A DNA stretch of 5,306 bases, taken from NCBI GenBank assembly GCA_934394515.1, contig CAKRRU010000143.1:1-5306 (forward strand), written 5' to 3'. Both the position numbers and the translations under genes were made by a program. This document shows, in pieces, positions 1 through 5,306 of this stretch. Numbering within the stretch: position 1 is the first letter of the stretch; each line of letters opens with the position of its first letter. This DNA is from an uncultured Acetatifactor sp. GTDB taxonomy: Bacteria; Bacillota; Clostridia; Lachnospirales; Lachnospiraceae. The notes below the pieces were generated by a model that was not told the DNA's origin, ran no database searches, and worked only from the letters and a program-made list of their open reading frames with translations.

Positions 1-5
1 GGAGG
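1..5 (+). promoter_or_regulatory. Ribosome binding site of the formate dehydrogenase gene
   Basis: GGAGG lies 9 bases before the ATG at 15, a good Shine-Dalgarno match and spacing that supports this start. The sequence upstream is outside the window, so whether the preceding gene is close or overlapping cannot be seen. The absence of a visible promoter is compatible with this being an internal operon gene. Confidence 0.85.
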
Positions 6-14
6 CAGAGTATA

Positions 15-2723
15 ATGGTAACGATCACCATAGATGGAAAACAGATTTCCGTAGATGAGAATTTATCCATACTGGAGGCTGCACAGGAGGCGGATGTCAA
101 GATCCCCACACTCTGTTATCTGAAGGATGTCAACGAGGTGGGAGCCTGCAAGATGTGTGTCGTGGAAGTGGAAGGCAATAGTCATCTGGTAACCTCCTGC
201 AATACAAAAGTAAAAGACGGAATGGTAGTAAATACCAGATCCGAGAGAGTAGTGAACAGCAGAAAACAGGTCTTGAATATGCTGCTGGCCAACCATGATG
301 TGAGATGCTTCTCCTGCGGCAAATCCGGTGACTGCAGACTGCAGGATCTGTCCAACGAATACGGTATTACCAAATCCTGCTATCCCGGCAGTGCCGCAAA
401 GTTTGAGGCAAAGAAGGAAAATCCGTTCCTGACCTATTATCCGGAATTGTGCATTAACTGCCAGAGATGTGTCAGTACCTGTAATAAAGTAGCCTGCAAC
501 GGTACGTTACATAATAGCAAGATCGGCACGAGAACACTGATCGATGCGCCGTTCGGACCGGACTGGAAGGCAACCGCCTGTGAATCCTGCGGTAACTGTG
601 CCGCCGTGTGTCCTACCGGAGCACTGGTAGCCAAAAATCGTAAAAAGTATCAGGTCGGCAAAGTGAAAAAAGTGCTTACCACCTGTCCTCACTGTGCTAC
701 CGGCTGTCAGTATTATCTGGTCGTAAAAGACAACGAGATCGTGGATGTAGAGCCTGCAAACGGTCCTTCCAACAAGGGACTTTTGTGCGTCAAGGGAAGA
801 TTCGGATCTTTTAATTTCGTACATTCTCCGGAGAGATTAAAATATCCTCTGATCAAAAATCACGAGACCGGAGAATTCGAGCGTGCTACCTGGGAGGAAG
901 CACTGAATCTGATCGCGGCAAAATTTACCGAGATCAAGAAAAAGTACGGTCCTGATGCGCTGGCAGGATTCGCCTGCTCCCGTTCTCCGAACGAGGACTG
1001 CTATATGCTGCAGAAGATGGTACGCTGCGCATTCGGTACCAATAACGTAGATAACTGTGCAAGAGTGTGTCACTCCGCAACGGTGGCAGGACTTGCCATG
1101 ACGTTGGGATCCGGTGCCATGACCAATCCCATTAGTGATATTACCAATGATGTGGACGTGATCATGCTGGTAGGTTCCAATCCGGAGGAAGCGCATCCCG
1201 TCATCGGTATGCAGATCCGTCAGGCAGTGGAGAGAGGCACCCGTCTGATCGTAGTGGATCCCAGGGATATCGGACTGTCCAAACAGGCAGATATTCATCT
1301 GAAATTGAAGCCCGGTACCAACGTGGCGTTTGCCAACGGTATGATGAATGTCATTATCAATGAGGGACTGGCTGACGAAGAGTTTATCCGTACGAGAACG
1401 GAAGGCTTCGAAGAACTGAAGAAGATCGTAGAAGAATATACGCCGGAGCGCGTGGCCGAGATCTGCCATATCGATGCAGACCATCTGCGTGAAGCGGCTT
1501 TGATGTATGCCAAGGCGAAGAAAGCGCCCATCATCTATTGTCTGGGAGTCACCGAACACTCCACCGGAACCGAAGGCGTTATGTCCATGTCCAACATGGC
1601 AATGCTGGTTGGTAAATTAGGTAAGAGTGGATGTGGAGTCAATCCCCTGCGTGGTCAGAATAACGTACAGGGCGCCTGCGATATGGGGGCGCTTCCCGGA
1701 GATTTCCCCGGCTATCAGAAGATCACCGATCCGGAAGCAATGGCGAAATTCGAAAAGGCATGGGGCGTGGAGTTGAACAAAAAGCCCGGTGTGCATGCCA
1801 CGGATGTATTCCCGGCTGCCATTCGCAAGGAGATCCGCGGACTCTTTATCTTCGGAGAGGATCCTGTGGTAACCGATGCGGACCAGCATCATATCAGAAA
1901 AGCACTGGAGAGCCTGGATTTTCTCGTCTTGTCCGACCTGTTCATGACAGAGACGGCGCAGTATGCGGATGTTATCCTCCCCGGTACCAGCTATGCGGAA
2001 AAGGAAGGTACTTTCAGCAATACCGAGAGAAGAGTACAGCGTGTGCGTAAAGCAGTGACGCTGGAAGGCGAGATGCGTCTGGATACCGATATTTTCATCG
2101 ATTTGATGAATCGTATGGGATACCCGCAGCCGCAGCTGACCTCAGAAGAGATCATGGATGAGATCGCCTCCCTGACCCCCAGCTTCGCCGGTATCAGCCA
2201 CAGAAGACTGGACCGCGGCGAGAGCATCCAGTGGCCCTGCCCGGATAAAAAACATCCCGGTACGCCGATCCTGCATGTGGGCAAGTTCGCAAGAGGACTG
2301 GGCTGGTTCTATCCGGCAGAGTACGTTCCCAGTGCGGAACTGCCGGATGAGGACTATCCGTTCATCATGATGACGGGACGTATTCTGTATCACTATAATA
2401 CCAGAGCCATGACCGGCAAAACCCCCGGACTGATGGAGAAGGAAGGACACTCCTTCATCGAGATGAACACCGAGGATGCGGTACGTCTCGGTATCGAAAA
2501 CGGTGAAAAAGTGCGGGTGACTTCCAGGAGAGGTACCCTGATCACCACGGCGAGAGTCGGAGACAAGGTATCCCCGAAGGAGACCTGGATGCCGTTCCAT
2601 TTCCCGGACGGTAATGCCAATATTCTGACCAATGCGGCACTGGATAAATATGCGAGAATCCCGGAATACAAAGTCTGCGCGGTAAGAGTGGAGAAGCTTT
2701 CCGAAGAAGAGAGACTTGTGTAG
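15..2723 (+). CDS. fdhF: Formate dehydrogenase alpha subunit (Mo/W-bisMGD, cysteine type, NuoG-like N-terminus)
   Basis: Catalytic subunit of a cytoplasmic formate dehydrogenase, which interconverts formate and CO2 at a bis-molybdopterin-guanine-dinucleotide Mo or W centre. The 902 residues show, in order: a [2Fe-2S] ferredoxin domain (C34, C45, C48, C62); a His-Cys [4Fe-4S] site (H94, C98, C101, C107); two CxxCxxCxxxC ferredoxin sites (C146/149/152/156 and C189/192/195/199); the [4Fe-4S] site next to the pterin (C224, C227, C231, C258) with conserved K260; the molybdopterin oxidoreductase core (about 270-700); and a C-terminal dinucleotide-binding domain (about 780-895). The metal ligand is C352 in ARVCHSATVAGL (codon TGT), followed by H353. 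R546 in PLRGQNN matches the second active-site Arg of E. coli FdhH. There is no signal or Tat peptide, so it is cytoplasmic. Length fits the NuoG-FdhF fused family of clostridia, whose members usually pair with NuoE/NuoF-like (HydB/HydC-like) NAD(P)-linked subunits. Such partners would lie upstream and are not visible. A related Mo-oxidoreductase is possible, but the active-site motifs favour formate. Confidence 0.93.
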   Translation: MVTITIDGKQISVDENLSILEAAQEADVKIPTLCYLKDVNEVGACKMCVVEVEGNSHLVTSCNTKVKDGMVVNTRSERVVNSRKQVLNMLLANHDVRCFSCGKSGDCRLQDLSNEYGITKSCYPGSAAKFEAKKENPFLTYYPELCINCQRCVSTCNKVACNGTLHNSKIGTRTLIDAPFGPDWKATACESCGNCAAVCPTGALVAKNRKKYQVGKVKKVLTTCPHCATGCQYYLVVKDNEIVDVEPANGPSNKGLLCVKGRFGSFNFVHSPERLKYPLIKNHETGEFERATWEEALNLIAAKFTEIKKKYGPDALAGFACSRSPNEDCYMLQKMVRCAFGTNNVDNCARVCHSATVAGLAMTLGSGAMTNPISDITNDVDVIMLVGSNPEEAHPVIGMQIRQAVERGTRLIVVDPRDIGLSKQADIHLKLKPGTNVAFANGMMNVIINEGLADEEFIRTRTEGFEELKKIVEEYTPERVAEICHIDADHLREAALMYAKAKKAPIIYCLGVTEHSTGTEGVMSMSNMAMLVGKLGKSGCGVNPLRGQNNVQGACDMGALPGDFPGYQKITDPEAMAKFEKAWGVELNKKPGVHATDVFPAAIRKEIRGLFIFGEDPVVTDADQHHIRKALESLDFLVLSDLFMTETAQYADVILPGTSYAEKEGTFSNTERRVQRVRKAVTLEGEMRLDTDIFIDLMNRMGYPQPQLTSEEIMDEIASLTPSFAGISHRRLDRGESIQWPCPDKKHPGTPILHVGKFARGLGWFYPAEYVPSAELPDEDYPFIMMTGRILYHYNTRAMTGKTPGLMEKEGHSFIEMNTEDAVRLGIENGEKVRVTSRRGTLITTARVGDKVSPKETWMPFHFPDGNANILTNAALDKYARIPEYKVCAVRVEKLSEEERLV

Positions 2724-2814
2724 AACGCAGCAGAATAAGAATTGCAAATACCGGAATTGAAATTTCGTGGAAAAACGCTGAAAAGATTTTAGAAGAAAAG
2801 AAACAAAGAGGAAG

Positions 2815-2847
2815 CAGCCGATAGAAAAAATACTATCGGCTGTTTTT
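2815..2847 (+). terminator. Intrinsic terminator after the formate dehydrogenase gene
   Basis: A perfect 10-bp stem, CAGCCGATAG (2815-2824) with CTATCGGCTG (2833-2842), encloses an 8-nt A-rich loop and is followed at once by TTTTT, then a second T run at 2852-2856. A flanking GAAG/TTTT extension could lengthen the stem. It lies 92 bases after the stop codon of the upstream gene. The 2724-2814 stretch before it is A/G-rich and shows no gene. This ends the formate dehydrogenase transcript and insulates the next gene. Confidence 0.92.
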
Positions 2848-2890
2848 GTGCTTTTTGCTCCGAACGGTTATCTTAAAAAAGTAAGAAATC

Positions 2891-2920
2891 ATAGCATAGA
2901 AACAGAAAATGGGGTATAAT
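2891..2920 (+). promoter_or_regulatory. Probable sigma-A promoter of the parvulin-like lipoprotein gene
   Basis: A perfect TATAAT at 2915-2920 is preceded by GGGG and an A-rich tract. The best -35 candidate is poor: ATAGCA at 2891-2896 with an 18-bp spacer. A start near 2927 would give a leader of about 48 nt. The position, just after a terminator and before a gene with its own ribosome binding site, supports the call. The weak -35 limits confidence. Confidence 0.6.
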
Positions 2921-2960
2921 CAAAATTCAGAGGCTTAAAAAGATAGTTATAAAAATATAA

Positions 2961-2967
2961 AGGCAGG
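2961..2967 (+). promoter_or_regulatory. Ribosome binding site deciding the lipoprotein start
   Basis: AGGCAGG lies 7 bases before the ATG at 2975 and is an acceptable Shine-Dalgarno. The competing in-frame ATG at 3029 has AAAGGG directly abutting it (zero spacing), which is too close to work normally. This favours the upstream start. Confidence 0.6.
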
Positions 2968-2974
2968 AATTCAG

Positions 2975-4093
2975 ATGTTTTTTAATGATAGAAGAGATAG
3001 TAACAGATACAACACAGAACGTAAAGGGATGAAAAACCGTCTTCGTGCGATGTTGGTCGCCGGCGTATTGGGGGTAAGCATGATGACAGGCCTTACCGCT
3101 TGCGGAGGCAGTGACGGTACGAAGGTAGTATTTACCACGGGACTTGGAAAAAATGAGGTGTTCCGGATCGGGGATGAGTCCTGTTCTAAGGCAGAGCTTA
3201 TGATTTATCTGACCACGACGCAGAATCAGTATGAGAATGTCTATGGGGAAGAAATCTGGAATACTTCCCTGAACGGAGTAACGCTGGAAGATAACGTCAA
3301 GGAGACGGTGCTGGCAAGAATTGCCCAGATCAAGACGATGTATCTGCTGGCAAAGGAGAAAGAAGTTACACTGAACGAAGCGGAAGAGGCGAAGGTTGTG
3401 CAGGCAGCGCAGGAGTATTTTGCGTCTTTGAATGATACCGAGATCGAGGATATGGGTGCCACAGAAGAAATCGTGGAGAATCTGTACCGGGAGTACGCCA
3501 TGGCAGATAAGGTGTATCAGCTGATCATTGAGGACATCAATCCGGAGATCAGTGACGATGAAGCCCGTAAAATCACGGTGCAGCAGATTTTTTTCGCAAC
3601 GGCATCTACCGATATGGACGGGAATCTGAAGCCCTATTCCGAAAGTTCGATTCAGAAAGCATACGAGAGAGCCTGTGAAGTGAGAGATATGGCAGTGGAT
3701 GGGGAACATGATTTCACGGAACTGGCGTCCAAATACAGTGATGATTCCGAGATTACCTATTCGTTCGGCAAGGGAGAAGCAGAAAGTGCTTATGAGGAAG
3801 CGGCGTTCAATCTGGCAACGGATGAAGTGAGTCAGGTCGTAAAGTGTGAGCGCGGATATTATATCATTAAATGCATGAATACCCTGGACCGGGAAGAAAC
3901 CGATGCCAATAAACTGAAAATCGTGGAAGAACGGAAAAGGGAAGTATTCGGACAGGAATATGACAGCTTCGTGGATACGCTGGTGCGCCGGCTGAATGAT
4001 AAATTATGGGAGGAGATTACCCTGATCAGAGAGGAACAGGTGACGACGGATAATTTCTTTGACGTATATACAAAGTACTTCCCGGAGACATGA
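2975..4093 (+). CDS. PrsA/SurA-like parvulin-domain lipoprotein (peptidyl-prolyl isomerase family)
   Basis: Predicted membrane-anchored extracytoplasmic folding factor of 372 residues. The N-terminus has a basic region, a hydrophobic stretch (about 24-40) and the lipobox L40-T41-A42-C43 followed by GGSDG, so C43 would be lipidated by Lgt and become residue 1 after signal peptidase II. Residues about 60-190 are a mostly helical, charged SurA/PrsA-N-like region. Residues about 199-302 match the parvulin fold: a first strand (TVQQIFFAT), the DFTELASKYSDD helix, a glycine-containing loop (FGKGEAESAYEEAAFNL), EVSQVVKCERGYYIIKC, and then a helical C-terminal tail. In active parvulins the first strand carries His (SHIL) and the last strand carries His (GYHIIK). 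Here these are Q204 and Y296, so isomerase activity is doubtful and a chaperone role is possible. The ATG at 2975 was chosen for its ribosome binding site. Starting at the M19 codon (3029) would give a shorter, more standard signal peptide. The gene is monocistronic by its upstream terminator, but has no obvious terminator of its own. Family assignment is solid; the substrate is unknown. Confidence 0.85.
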   Translation: MFFNDRRDSNRYNTERKGMKNRLRAMLVAGVLGVSMMTGLTACGGSDGTKVVFTTGLGKNEVFRIGDESCSKAELMIYLTTTQNQYENVYGEEIWNTSLNGVTLEDNVKETVLARIAQIKTMYLLAKEKEVTLNEAEEAKVVQAAQEYFASLNDTEIEDMGATEEIVENLYREYAMADKVYQLIIEDINPEISDDEARKITVQQIFFATASTDMDGNLKPYSESSIQKAYERACEVRDMAVDGEHDFTELASKYSDDSEITYSFGKGEAESAYEEAAFNLATDEVSQVVKCERGYYIIKCMNTLDREETDANKLKIVEERKREVFGQEYDSFVDTLVRRLNDKLWEEITLIREEQVTTDNFFDVYTKYFPET

Positions 4094-4157
4094 TGTCACT
4101 TCACAAAAATTTTAGAATTACGCAAACGCTGATAAATACTGCATCTGCAACAAACTG

Positions 4158-4184
4158 TTAGCACTCACGACAAATGAGTGCTAA
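4158..4184. promoter_or_regulatory. CIRCE element (HrcA repressor operator)
   Basis: TTAGCACTC (4158-4166), a 9-base spacer, then GAGTGCTAA (4176-4184) is a perfect match to the CIRCE consensus TTAGCACTC-N9-GAGTGCTAA. HrcA binds CIRCE and represses chaperone genes until heat stress titrates GroEL-assisted HrcA. The right arm ends 7 bases before the -35 box of the htpG promoter, so a bound repressor would crowd RNA polymerase. A weaker outer pairing, ACAAA (4150-4154) with TTTGT (4186-4190), flanks it. CIRCE usually marks groESL and hrcA-dnaK operons, and here it precedes htpG. Confidence 0.96.
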
Positions 4185-4191
4185 ATTTGTC

Positions 4192-4220
4192 TTGACTTTT
4201 TATTTTTACCGTCCTACACT
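4192..4220 (+). promoter_or_regulatory. Sigma-A promoter of htpG
   Basis: TTGACT (4192-4197; 5 of 6 matches to TTGACA) and TACACT (4215-4220; 4 of 6 matches to TATAAT) are separated by an ideal 17 bp. The start point would be near 4227, giving a leader of about 55 nt. The T-rich spacer (TTTTATTTTT) may help DNA bending. CIRCE immediately upstream makes this a class I type, HrcA-controlled promoter by inference. Confidence 0.85.
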
Positions 4221-4236
4221 TAGAATCAGTTAGGAA

Positions 4237-4254
4237 ACAGTCAGCCATGACTGT
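4237..4254 (+). promoter_or_regulatory. Hairpin in the htpG leader
   Basis: ACAGTCA (4237-4243) and TGACTGT (4248-4254) form a perfect 7-bp stem with the 4-nt loop GCCA. The hairpin begins about 10 nt from the predicted mRNA 5' end and finishes 10 bases before the ribosome binding site. No U-tract follows, so it is not a terminator. It could stabilise the 5' end, serve as a DNA operator palindrome, or be chance. Confidence 0.5.
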
Positions 4255-4264
4255 GTAATTTTAG

Positions 4265-4270
4265 AAAGGG
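4265..4270 (+). promoter_or_regulatory. Ribosome binding site of htpG
   Basis: AAAGGG lies 11 bases before the ATG at 4282. A following GTGAT (4273-4277) could also pair with the 16S tail, so the stretch resembles a split AAGG...GTGAT site. An ATG at 4271 is followed directly by TGA and cannot be the start. The conserved HtpG N-terminus fits 4282. Confidence 0.75.
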
Positions 4271-4281
4271 ATGTGATAAAA

Positions 4282-5306
4282 ATGGCAGCAAAAAGCGGTA
4301 GTTTATCAATCAACAGTGAAAACATATTTCCGATTATTAAAAAGTGGTTGTATTCCGATCACGATATTTTCTACAGAGAGCTGATCTCCAACGGCTGTGA
4401 TGCCGTAACCAAGCTGAAGAAGCTGGATATGATGGGAGAGTATACTCTGCCGGAAGGTTATAAGGGGCGTGTGGATGTGATCGTGGATCCGGAGAAGAAG
4501 ACCTTGACTTTCAAGGATAACGGTCTGGGTATGACCGCAGACGAAGTGGAAGAGTACATCAACCAGATCGCATTTTCCGGTGCAACGGATTTTATTGAAA
4601 AATATAAGGATAAGAGCAATTCCGACCAGATCATCGGTCATTTCGGACTGGGCTTCTATTCCGCATTCATGGTAGCAGACGAAGTACATATCGATACCTT
4701 GTCTTACAGGGAAGGCGCGAAAGCAGTACACTGGGAGTGCGATGGTGGCACAGAGTTCTCCATGGAAGACGGTGACAAGACCGATGTCGGTACGACCATT
4801 ACCCTGTTCCTCAATGAGGACTGCCTGGAGTTCTGTAATGAATACAAGGCGCGTGAGGTAGTGAAGAAATATTGTTCCTTCATGCCTACCGAGATCTATC
4901 TGTCCAAGGCGAATACCAAAGAGACCCAGATCATCAAGGAAGAGGAAAAGCTTCCCGATGATGAGGTACTGGAAGTAATCGAGCCGGAGAAGAAGGAAGC
5001 AGCAGAGGGCGGGAATCAGAGCACAGACGCAGAAGCAAAAGAAGAGCCCCAAAAGCTGAAGATCAAGAAGCGTCCGGAACTGATCAATGAGACACAGCCT
5101 CTGTGGACCAGGCATCCGAATGAGTGCACGAAGGAAGAATATCTGGACTTCTACCGTAAGGTATTCCAGGATTACAAGGAGCCGCTGTTCTGGATCCACC
5201 TGAATATGGATTATCCTTTCAACCTGAAAGGTATTCTGTACTTCCCGAAGATCAACATGGAGTACGAATCCATCGAAGGTACGATCAAGCTGTACAACAA
5301 TCAGGT
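4282..5306 (+). CDS. htpG: HtpG, bacterial Hsp90 molecular chaperone (3' end beyond the window)
   Basis: ATP-dependent cytosolic chaperone that remodels client proteins as a dimer, often with DnaK. The reading frame is open to the last base, giving 341 residues of what is normally a protein of over 600. The N-terminal GHKL ATPase domain (about 5-210) shows E33 (the catalytic Glu), N37 and D40 in RELISNGCDAVTKL, then D79-N-G-x-G in DNGLGMT, the lid/glycine motif GHFGLGFYSAF (119-129), and GTTITLFL (170-177). The middle domain opens at about 268 with INETQPLWTRHP and continues through KEEYLDFYRKVFQDYKEPL, clearly matching Hsp90 family sequence. The middle-domain catalytic Arg and the C-terminal dimerisation domain are not in view. 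Between the domains, about 216-267 forms a long charged linker: E/D/K/R make up half of these residues, acidic first, then the basic run KLKIKKR. E. coli HtpG has roughly 40 fewer residues here. The ATG at 4282 is chosen for its ribosome binding site and homology. The gene has its own CIRCE-associated promoter, which suggests heat-inducible control by HrcA. Confidence 0.96.
   Translation, partial: MAAKSGSLSINSENIFPIIKKWLYSDHDIFYRELISNGCDAVTKLKKLDMMGEYTLPEGYKGRVDVIVDPEKKTLTFKDNGLGMTADEVEEYINQIAFSGATDFIEKYKDKSNSDQIIGHFGLGFYSAFMVADEVHIDTLSYREGAKAVHWECDGGTEFSMEDGDKTDVGTTITLFLNEDCLEFCNEYKAREVVKKYCSFMPTEIYLSKANTKETQIIKEEEKLPDDEVLEVIEPEKKEAAEGGNQSTDAEAKEEPQKLKIKKRPELINETQPLWTRHPNECTKEEYLDFYRKVFQDYKEPLFWIHLNMDYPFNLKGILYFPKINMEYESIEGTIKLYNNQ

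Noticed and set aside
11..16. TATAAT overlapping the first start codon as a possible -10 box
   Set aside because: Transcription from it would begin within the coding region, downstream of the ATG, and the good Shine-Dalgarno at 1-5 explains the site.
1068..1070. Possible selenocysteine codon at the formate dehydrogenase active site
   Set aside because: The codon is TGT (Cys), not TGA, and the frame is uninterrupted. No selenocysteine insertion element is needed.
837..1559. A 240-codon open frame on the - strand inside the formate dehydrogenase gene, plus other - strand frames at 2142-2747 and 507-824
   Set aside because: All lie opposite conserved iron-sulfur and molybdopterin domain coding sequence, with no family resemblance of their own.
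1760..2050. A 96-codon + strand open frame in another phase inside the formate dehydrogenase gene
   Set aside because: It is contained in conserved coding sequence of the main frame, and its product is low-information Arg/Gly/Cys-rich sequence.
2927..3709. A 260-codon open frame on the - strand opposite the lipoprotein gene
   Set aside because: The frame opposes a well-supported gene and runs out through its promoter region. Its composition (many His, Cys, Phe, Leu) is typical of a shadow frame.
4158..4190. The CIRCE inverted repeat read as a terminator of the lipoprotein gene
   Set aside because: The stem is followed by ATTTGTCTTGAC, not an immediate T run, and the exact consensus with its 9-base spacer identifies an HrcA operator.
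4221..4226. TAGAAT as the -10 box of htpG
   Set aside because: It lies 23 bp from the TTGACT box, too far, while TACACT at 4215-4220 has the ideal 17-bp spacing.
4306..5199. A 297-codon open frame on the - strand opposite htpG
   Set aside because: It is fully antisense to unmistakable HtpG coding sequence. Its product is rich in Leu, Ile, Phe and Cys as expected from the complement, and has no recognisable motifs or ribosome binding site.

Overview
The window looks like chromosomal core sequence from an anaerobic low-to-mid GC Firmicute. The Lachnospiraceae (Clostridium cluster XIVa) are the best guess. The reasons are an oxygen-sensitive, multi-cluster formate dehydrogenase alpha subunit, a PrsA/SurA-like lipoprotein with a Gram-positive style lipobox, a perfect CIRCE operator, and AGGAGG-type ribosome binding sites. 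This placement is inferred from protein style, not from a search.

Layout, all on the + strand. (1) Positions 15-2723 encode a complete 902-residue molybdenum/tungsten formate dehydrogenase alpha subunit. It carries a NuoG-like N-terminal iron-sulfur relay and a cysteine, not selenocysteine, at the metal-ligand position. Its Shine-Dalgarno sits at the very edge of the window, so it is probably the last gene of an operon that begins upstream; a strong intrinsic terminator follows at 2815-2847. (2) After a probable sigma-A promoter (2891-2920), positions 2975-4093 encode a secreted lipoprotein with a parvulin-type domain. Both histidines typical of active parvulins appear to be replaced. (3) Positions 4094-4281 are a compact regulatory region: a perfect CIRCE inverted repeat (HrcA operator), a TTGACT-17-TACACT promoter, a 7-bp hairpin in the predicted leader, and a ribosome binding site. 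(4) Position 4282 to the window end encodes the first 341 residues of HtpG (bacterial Hsp90), which has an unusually long charged linker. This gene has no stop codon within the window.

The first gene is energy and one-carbon metabolism, insulated by its terminator. The next two genes are both protein-folding functions, one outside the membrane and one in the cytoplasm. No clear terminator separates them, so some read-through is possible, but htpG has its own heat-shock type promoter. I see no mobile element, CRISPR array, tRNA or rRNA, and no evidence of a wholly new system. The most interesting points are the CIRCE control of htpG, the histidine-less parvulin domain and the long HtpG linker.
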